The notes beneath the pieces were generated by a model. That model was not told the DNA's origin. It did no database searches and was given only the letters and a program-made list of their open reading frames with translations. From Methylobacterium hispanicum (lineage in GTDB: Bacteria; Pseudomonadota; Alphaproteobacteria; Rhizobiales; Beijerinckiaceae): a stretch of 46,829 bases of DNA. Positions 41,783-46,829 of this stretch are shown one piece after another. The stretch covers positions 1 to 46,829 of the forward strand of contig NZ_BPQO01000041.1 of assembly GCF_022179285.1 (NCBI RefSeq), written 5' to 3'. The stretch's first letter is position 1. The number at the start of each line of letters is the position of its first letter. Both the position numbers and the translations under genes were made by a program.

Positions 41783-41896
41783 CCGGGCCGGGACGGGCCC
41801 GCGGCGGCCCCGGGACAGCCCTCGTTAACCCTTCCGGGCGATACTCCGGCACGTTCGGGCGGACCTCATGGGGGGACCGCCCCGCCGGAGCCGGGA

Positions 41897-43411
41897 ATGA
41901 GCCATCACACCGAGACGCTGGTCATCGGCGCAGGGCCCGCGGGGCTGACCGCCGCCTACCTGCTGTCGAAGCACGGCCGCTCCGTCACGGTGCTGGAGCG
42001 CGACCCCGCCCAGGTCGGCGGCATCTCCCGCACGGTCTCCCACAACGGCTACCTGTTCGACATCGGCGGGCACCGCTTCTTCTCGAAGTCGAAGGCCGTG
42101 GTCGATCTCTGGGACGAGCTCCTGCCCGACGACTTCATCGAGCGCCCGCGCCTGTCGCGGATCTACTACCAGGGCAAGTACTACGCCTACCCGCTGAAAG
42201 CCTTCGAGGCGCTGCGCAACCTCGGCCTGCTCACCAGCACGGCCTGCGTGCTCTCCTACCTGTACGCCCGCGCCAAGCCGATCGAGAGGCCCAAGAGCTT
42301 CCACGACTGGGTGCGCAACCAGTTCGGCGAGCGCCTGTTCTCGATCTTCTTCAAGACCTACACCGAGAAGGTCTGGGGCATGTCCTGCGACGCGATCTCG
42401 GCCGACTGGGCGGCCCAGCGCATCAAGGGGCTCGACCTCGGCGCCGCGATCCGCGACGCGCTCATGCGCTCGCTCGGGCTGCGGGGGAAGCCCAAGGCCG
42501 GTGGCAAGGCCGGCGAGCCGGTGATCAAGACCCTGATCGAATCCTTCCGCTATCCCCGCCGCGGCCCCGGCATGATGTGGGAGGCCGCCGCCGCCAAGGT
42601 CCGGGCCCAGGGCGGCAAGGTGCTGCTCGACCGCGCTGTCGACGGGCTCGGCTACGACGCCGCCACCGGCATCTGGACGGTGAGCGTGCTCATGGGCGAC
42701 GGCAGCCGCGAGACCTACACGGCCCGCAACCTCGTCTCCTCGGCGCCGGTGCGCGAACTCGTCGACGCGATCCGCCCGCGGCCGCTCAGCACCTTCCACG
42801 CCCGCGCCCTGCAGTACCGCGACTTCCTCACGGTTGCGCTGATCGCGAAGTCCGACAGGACCTTCCCCGATAACTGGATCTACATCCACGACCCGTCCGT
42901 GAAGGTCGGCCGGGTGCAGAACTTCCTCTCGTGGTCGCCCGAGATGGTGCCGGATGCGGGCCATACCTGCCTCGGGCTGGAGTATTTCTGCTTCGAGGGC
43001 GACGGGCTCTGGAACAGCTCCGACGCGGACCTCGTCGCGCTCGCCAAGGCGGAGATCGGCAAGATCGGCCTGATCGACCCGGCCGACGTGGTCGATGCCT
43101 GCGTGGTGCGCCAGCCCAAGGCCTACCCGGTCTACGACGAGACCTACGCCGAGAACGTCGCGATGGTCCGCATGGAGCTGGAGCGGGACTTCCCGAGCCT
43201 GCACCTCGTCGGCCGCAACGGCATGCACAAGTACAACAACCAGGACCACGCCATGATGACGGCGATGCTGACCGTGGAGAACATCCTGGCGGGCCAGCGC
43301 CGCCACGACGTCTGGCGGGTCAACGAGGACGCCGAGTACACCGAGGCCGGCATCTCGGGGGCCGAGGAGGCGCTCGGGAGCGAGCGGCTGGTGCCGCGCA
43401 AGGTGGCCTGA
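41897..43411 (+). CDS. FAD-dependent oxidoreductase, UDP-galactopyranose-mutase/protoporphyrinogen-oxidase-like
   Basis: 504 residues. The FAD-binding Rossmann motif is VIGAGPAGLTAAYLLSKHG, with the acidic end VLERD. GGISRTVSHNGYLFDIGGHRF is the signature of the mutase/amine-oxidase group, and a second FAD segment lies at the C-terminus (HLVGRNGMHKYNNQDHAMM). Middle motifs include FFKTYTEKVWGMSCDAIS and FRYPRRGPGMMWEA. Relatives are described as UDP-galactopyranose mutase-like or as NAD(P)/FAD-dependent oxidoreductases in polysaccharide loci. Its place after an epimerase and two lipid-sugar transferases favours a sugar-nucleotide or lipid-sugar substrate. Confidence 0.87.
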   Translation: MSHHTETLVIGAGPAGLTAAYLLSKHGRSVTVLERDPAQVGGISRTVSHNGYLFDIGGHRFFSKSKAVVDLWDELLPDDFIERPRLSRIYYQGKYYAYPLKAFEALRNLGLLTSTACVLSYLYARAKPIERPKSFHDWVRNQFGERLFSIFFKTYTEKVWGMSCDAISADWAAQRIKGLDLGAAIRDALMRSLGLRGKPKAGGKAGEPVIKTLIESFRYPRRGPGMMWEAAAAKVRAQGGKVLLDRAVDGLGYDAATGIWTVSVLMGDGSRETYTARNLVSSAPVRELVDAIRPRPLSTFHARALQYRDFLTVALIAKSDRTFPDNWIYIHDPSVKVGRVQNFLSWSPEMVPDAGHTCLGLEYFCFEGDGLWNSSDADLVALAKAEIGKIGLIDPADVVDACVVRQPKAYPVYDETYAENVAMVRMELERDFPSLHLVGRNGMHKYNNQDHAMMTAMLTVENILAGQRRHDVWRVNEDAEYTEAGISGAEEALGSERLVPRKVA

Positions 43412-43559
43412 ACCGGCCGCCTTCACGGATGCGCCAGGGCGCCACCCCGGCGCGGACGGCCGCCTCCGGCCGTCATCGGATCACCTTGCGCGCCGCTGTC
43501 TCGCGCGCAAGACTTGCCCCCGAACGCCCGATCACGGGGCGGCACCGGGGAAGACACCC

Positions 43560-44843
43560 ATGCGTTCACAGATCCTCGCCGCGCTTCTGGCCAGCGCCGC
43601 ACTCACCACCGGCGCCCTCGCGCAGGGCGCCCAGCCCGGCGAGACCAAGGGCAAGGCCGACGACCTCGAGAAGCTCCAGGCCTTCAAGAGCACGGGCACG
43701 GAGCCGGCGCCCGAGGTGCCGCAGACCGGGCGCCGCGCCGACGCCATCCGCAAGACGCTCTCCAAGATCACGCTGCCCGCGGGCTTCAAGATCGACCTCT
43801 ACGCCGTGGTGCCGGACGCCCGCTCGATCGCGGTCGGCCCCAATGCGGGCGTGCTCTTCGTCGGCACCCGCAAGAGCAAGGTCTACACCGTCACCGACCG
43901 CGACAAGGACCGGGTGGCCGACGAGGTGCGCCCCTTCGCGCCGGGCATCGGTTTCAAGGTGCCGAACGGCGTCTGCTTCTCGCGCGACGGCGTGCTCACC
44001 GTGGTCGAGCAGAACCGGGTGCTGGCCTTCCCGGCCGCCGAGTTCTTCTACGAGAACCCGGACGTGGCCGCCGGCATCGTGGTCCGCCAAGGCGAGCTGA
44101 TCCCGGCGTCGGAAGAGAGCTACAACCACACCGCCCGCGTCTGCCGCGTGGGGCCGGACGGCAAGACCTACATCGCGCTCGGCCAGCCCTACAACGTGCC
44201 GCCCGCCGACAAGCTCGACCTCTACGCGAAGACCGGCATCGGCGGCATCGTCCGGGTCGATGCCGACGGGAAGAACCGCGAGGTCTTCGCCACCGGCATC
44301 CGCAACTCGGTCGGCATCGACTTCGCGCCCGACAAGAGCCTCTGGTTCACCGACAACCAAGTGGACGGCATGGGCGACGACACGCCGCCGGGCGAGCTGA
44401 ACCGCGCCACCAAGGCCGGCGAGACGTTCGGCTTCCCCTGGTACGGCGGCGGCCAGGTCCGCACCACCGAGTACAAGGACCAAACCCCGCCCGCGAACGC
44501 CGTGGCGCCGCTGGCCGAACTGCCGCCGCACGCGGCCGATCTCGGGCTGACCTTCTACACGGCCAAGCAGTTCCCGAAGGCCTACCAGGGCGGGATCTTC
44601 ATCGCCGAGCACGGCTCGTGGAACCGCACCACGCCGGTGGGCGCGCGGATCATGTTCGCGACGCTCGGCGCCGACGGCAAGGTCGCCTCCGTGAAGCCCT
44701 TCGCCGAGGGCTGGCTGACGCAGGACGGCGAGTATCTCGGCCGCCCCGTGGACGTGGCGGTGCTGCTCGACGGCTCGCTCCTCGTCTCGGACGACACCGC
44801 GGGCGCGATCTACCGCATCTCCTACGAGGGCGGGGACAAGTGA
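43560..44843 (+). CDS. PQQ-dependent sugar / L-sorbosone dehydrogenase-like periplasmic protein
   Basis: 427 residues with a signal peptide (ILAALLASAALTTGALAQ, cleavage after ALA). The rest is a six-bladed beta-propeller of the soluble quinoprotein sugar dehydrogenase / sorbosone dehydrogenase family: LPAGFKIDLYAVVPDARSIA, GVLFVGTRKSKVYTVTD, IGFKVPNGVCFSRDG, VFATGIRNSVGIDFAP, LWFTDNQVDGMGDDTPPGEL, FGFPWYGGG and IFIAEHGSWNRT, with conserved His and Asp residues. Substrate is not predictable. The stop overlaps the start of a c-type cytochrome gene (GTGA), indicating that the cytochrome is its electron acceptor. Confidence 0.9.
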   Translation: MRSQILAALLASAALTTGALAQGAQPGETKGKADDLEKLQAFKSTGTEPAPEVPQTGRRADAIRKTLSKITLPAGFKIDLYAVVPDARSIAVGPNAGVLFVGTRKSKVYTVTDRDKDRVADEVRPFAPGIGFKVPNGVCFSRDGVLTVVEQNRVLAFPAAEFFYENPDVAAGIVVRQGELIPASEESYNHTARVCRVGPDGKTYIALGQPYNVPPADKLDLYAKTGIGGIVRVDADGKNREVFATGIRNSVGIDFAPDKSLWFTDNQVDGMGDDTPPGELNRATKAGETFGFPWYGGGQVRTTEYKDQTPPANAVAPLAELPPHAADLGLTFYTAKQFPKAYQGGIFIAEHGSWNRTTPVGARIMFATLGADGKVASVKPFAEGWLTQDGEYLGRPVDVAVLLDGSLLVSDDTAGAIYRISYEGGDK

Positions 44844-45175
44844 GGGGTCCGAGCAAGCCGCTTGGCCTCGCCCTCGCGGCGCTGCTCCTCGGCGCGCTCC
44901 CGGCCGCGGCCGGGGGCGACGCCGCGGCGGGCCGCAAGCGCGCCGCCGCCTGCCAGGCCTGCCACGGGCTCGACGGGCTCTCGAAGCTGCCGGAGGCGCC
45001 GAACCTCGCGGGCCAGGTCGAGGTCTACCTCGTCAAGGCCCTGCGGGAGTACCGGGACGGCACCCGCCGCAACGCGGTGATGAACGTCGTCGCCAAGGAT
45101 CTCACGGACGCCGAGATCGACGACCTCGCGGCCTATTACGGCGGCCTGCAGATCGAGGTGCTGCCCCCCGGATGA
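44840..45175 (+). CDS. Periplasmic c-type cytochrome, partner of the PQQ dehydrogenase
   Basis: 111 residues: a signal peptide (KPLGLALAALLLGALPAAA), one haem site CQACH (Cys38, Cys41, His42) and a likely axial Met in RRNAVMNVVAKDLTD, then DAEIDDLAAYYGGL. This is the class-I cytochrome pattern of small acceptors such as cytochrome c-553. It is coupled to the dehydrogenase gene by 4 nt of overlap. The CcmIEFH products at 11801-16392 are part of the machinery that would mature it. Confidence 0.93.
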   Translation: MRGPSKPLGLALAALLLGALPAAAGGDAAAGRKRAAACQACHGLDGLSKLPEAPNLAGQVEVYLVKALREYRDGTRRNAVMNVVAKDLTDAEIDDLAAYYGGLQIEVLPPG

Positions 45176-45180
45176 GGGGC

Positions 45181-45756
45181 TCAGACCGGCGGGCAGGGCT
45201 GTCCGCCGGGCAGCACCACCTCGGCGTTGCCCCAGTAGGCCCTGCCCTCCCGCACCGGCCAGACCGTGGTGTAGGAGAAGGTCCAGTTGGCAAGGGTCGG
45301 GAAGACCCGGAACAGGGCGGCGTAGCGCATCCGCACCTCCGCCATCACGTAGCGCCCGCCCGCCGTGCTCCCCGTCGGCGCGGGCCCGATCACCGAGCCG
45401 ACGCTGCGGGCCTCGTCCTTCTGCGCCGCGCTCGAGCAGACCCGCGCCACGGCGGCGCCGTCCTTCAGGTAGACGCCCGCCGCCGTGAGCACGATGCCCG
45501 CGGCCCCGATGTCGTAGGGCGTCGCCACCGCCTGCGCGGCCGCGAAGACCTCGTCGAGCGGGGGATTCGTGCCGGAGATCAGGTCCGCCATGGTGCTGGC
45601 GGCGAGATCGAGCCGCTTGGCGGTCGAGAAGGCCCGCGGCAGCTCGACGGCGGCCATGAACAGGCCGAGCAGGATCGGCACGATGATCGCGAACTCGACC
45701 GCGCTGGCGCCAGACCGCGCGCGGGCGAAGCGCCGGGCGAGCGGCCCCGGCCTCAC
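45181..45756 (-). CDS. TadE-like pseudopilin / pilus assembly protein
   Basis: 191 residues. A basic start (RPGPLARRFARARSG) leads into the TadE motif ASAVEFAIIVPILLGLFMAAVEL, quoted here as SAVEFAIIVPILLGLF, with the Glu that follows the cleavage region. A soluble domain follows (LDLAASTMADLISG, YDIGAAGIVLTAAGVYL, VMAEVRMRYAALFRVF, WTFSYTTVWPVREG, ending GGQPCPPV). These are minor pilins of Flp/Tad pili. The GTG at 45756 overlaps the stop of the next gene upstream, so the two are coupled. Confidence 0.82.
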   Translation of the reverse strand: MRPGPLARRFARARSGASAVEFAIIVPILLGLFMAAVELPRAFSTAKRLDLAASTMADLISGTNPPLDEVFAAAQAVATPYDIGAAGIVLTAAGVYLKDGAAVARVCSSAAQKDEARSVGSVIGPAPTGSTAGGRYVMAEVRMRYAALFRVFPTLANWTFSYTTVWPVREGRAYWGNAEVVLPGGQPCPPV

Positions 45757-46367
45757 TGGCAGACCTTCCCGGCATAGGGCTCGGTGGAGAAGATCGCCGT
45801 CGACACGAGGAGCTGGCTGTTGGCGCCCATCGGATGGCGGGTGAAATCGAGCGCGTTGAACAGGCGCAGCACGGGCACGGCCGCCCGCAGGGCGACGATG
45901 TCCCCGCCCAGCGGGCACTGGAAGGTGCTGCCGAAGCTCTGGGCCCAGCCCTTCCTCTGGCTGTCGTAGGGTTCGGCCGGGCGGACCGCGCCGAAGCTCG
46001 AGCCCCGCGTCACGTCGAGCCTGAGGTCCTGGCAGCGGAACAGCACCGCGGCGCTGCCGCACATGATGCGGCGCAGGCGGCTGGCCGGGTCGTTGCCGTC
46101 CGCCGCGTCCTGGAACGCACCGGTGCGCAGCGCGCGCGTCGCCCGATCGACCGCGCTGTCCAGCGTCTGCTGCGACAGGGTCATCATGGCCGCCTCCACC
46201 ACCACGCAGAGCAGCAGCAGGAACGGGACCGCCAGCAGCGCGAACTCGACCGCGCCCGCGCCCGAGCGCGCCCGCGCGAAATCGCGCCCGGCACCGAGCA
46301 GGCGAGCCCGCAGGGATGTCGATCGATCTCGCGACAGGAGTGCGGGAGGGCCGCTCGGGGCAGGCAT
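45753..46367 (-). CDS. TadE-like pseudopilin / pilus assembly protein
   Basis: About 204 residues if the ATG at 46367 is used; an in-frame GTG/ATG further up (to 46445) would add up to 26 residues and cannot be excluded. A basic leader (RARLLGAGRDFARARSG) precedes the TadE motif GAGAVEFALLAVPFLLLLCVV and SQQTLDSAVDRATRALRTG, the typical first soluble helix. The remainder has four Cys (MCGSAAVLFRCQDLRL, FQCPLGGD, and the final KVCQ). It is translationally coupled to the second TadE gene and divergent from the TadG-like gene. Confidence 0.8.
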   Translation of the reverse strand: MPAPSGPPALLSRDRSTSLRARLLGAGRDFARARSGAGAVEFALLAVPFLLLLCVVVEAAMMTLSQQTLDSAVDRATRALRTGAFQDAADGNDPASRLRRIMCGSAAVLFRCQDLRLDVTRGSSFGAVRPAEPYDSQRKGWAQSFGSTFQCPLGGDIVALRAAVPVLRLFNALDFTRHPMGANSQLLVSTAIFSTEPYAGKVCQ

Positions 46368-46447
46368 ATTCCAGGGCCGGTTGCGCGGTCCGGCAGATCG
46401 TCCCATCGGAGCGCCGGACATGATCGGCAGTTCTAGGCGCACCACCC

Positions 46448-46539
46448 TTTACAACCCGTGAGATTTTCCCGCCGCGATTGTGGGGTCGCGGCGCGTTGTC
46501 CTTGCAACTTAAGCTGTGATTCCGCAGATATTTACAACC
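46448..46539. promoter_or_regulatory. Repeated TTTACAACC in the divergent tad promoter region
   Basis: TTTACAACC is found at 46448-46456 and 46531-46539. Between and after them the DNA is AT-richer than elsewhere (for example AACTTAAGC, AGATATTTAC, TTCATTAACC). TTAACC at 46560-46565 is a CtrA-like half site only. The 172-250-bp gap must hold promoters for both TadE and TadG genes; the exact sites cannot be fixed. Confidence 0.35.
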
Positions 46540-46617
46540 TGACGAGGCAGCGCGGTTCATTAACCTGCCCGGTCCTAAGGATGTCGCCTGCGAAGATTTG
46601 CGCGGGCGAACGATGTG

Positions 46618-46829
46618 ATGCGGGGGGGTCGGCACAGGAGGGCGCGGAGCTGTCGCGCGCGCGGCGCCCTCGCGGCCTTTCGCGCCGACCGCCGGGGCTC
46701 CGTCGCTCTGATCTTCGGCCTCGGCGGCACGGTCCTGGTTGGGCTTGTGGGCGGTGGGATCGACTACGCCCGGGTCTCGGCGCGCCGCAGCCAGCTCCAG
46801 GCGGCCGTCGATGCGGGCGTTCTGGCCGG
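46618..46829 (+). CDS. TadG-like Flp pilus assembly protein, N-terminal part (cut by window edge)
   Basis: 70 codons from the ATG at 46618 to the right edge with no stop. The reading has a very basic start (RGGRHRRARSCRARGALAAF), then the TadG signature: RADRRGSVALIFGLGG, a membrane segment (TVLVGLVGGGIDYARVSA) and RRSQLQAAVDAGVLA. This matches the N-terminus of TadG/pilus assembly proteins with a later vWA domain, which lies outside. An ATG at 46613 is followed at once by TGA and is not used. It is divergent from the two TadE-like genes. Confidence 0.8.
   Translation, partial: MRGGRHRRARSCRARGALAAFRADRRGSVALIFGLGGTVLVGLVGGGIDYARVSARRSQLQAAVDAGVLA

Overview
The window is a very GC-rich (by eye well above 65 %) stretch of alphaproteobacterial chromosome. 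The best match is the Methylobacterium/Methylorubrum group (Methylobacteriaceae). The reasons are the FdsGBAD-type NAD-linked formate dehydrogenase, the ccmI-ccmE-ccmF-ccmH order, a gene-transfer-agent (GTA) tail gene, and several families of short palindromic repeats of a kind I associate with that group. The species cannot be decided from the sequence alone. I see no rRNA, tRNA, CRISPR array, full insertion sequence or integrase.

Layout. 1-1058 (-): 5' part of a methyl-accepting chemotaxis protein that runs off the left edge. 1274-8514 (+): a phage/GTA-derived block made of a giant gp15-like tail protein, a DUF2793 protein with a C1q-like end, a T4-type lysozyme, a possible holin and two small membrane ORFs; the usual upstream GTA head and tail genes are absent. 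8766-11375 (+): a PepSY-like secreted protein plus an OmpR/PhoP-type response regulator and a PhoQ-like kinase. 11377-11625: a MITE-like inverted repeat. 11801-16392 (+): ccmI, ccmE, ccmF, ccmH for cytochrome c maturation. 16403-16537: five hairpins in a row. 16650-17303 (+): a glutathione S-transferase. 17553-22754 (+): the formate dehydrogenase operon, then a LysR regulator on the same strand.

23915-28983 (-): rpmG, NUDIX hydrolase, DUF983 protein, trpE and a PpiD-type SurA/parvulin foldase. 29232-35190 (+): tpiA, secG, pyrG, then a conserved but uncharacterised DUF350 / YgiB / YgiC (glutathionylspermidine-synthase-like ATP-grasp) set, then holC. 35315-37347 (+): an S10 serine carboxypeptidase whose 5' end lies in a palindromic repeat, and a small lipoprotein. 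37454-43411: a GT-C membrane protein (-) divergent from a GT87 mannosyltransferase-like protein, an NAD-dependent epimerase and a UDP-galactopyranose-mutase-like flavoprotein (+), which look like a glycan-building locus. 43560-45175 (+): a PQQ-type sugar/sorbosone dehydrogenase coupled to a c-type cytochrome. 45181-46829: two TadE-like pseudopilins (-) divergent from the start of a TadG-like protein (+, cut by the right edge).

How the parts fit: the Ccm proteins mature periplasmic c-type cytochromes such as the one at 44840; the formate dehydrogenase passes electrons from formate, the end product of C1 oxidation, to NAD+; the TCS, chemoreceptor and Tad genes are sensing and surface functions. 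The least explained parts are the detached GTA tail block, the DUF350-YgiB-YgiC set, the glycan locus at 37.4-43.4 kb and the repeats, two of which are five- or four-copy 13-bp tandem arrays that end at a start codon.
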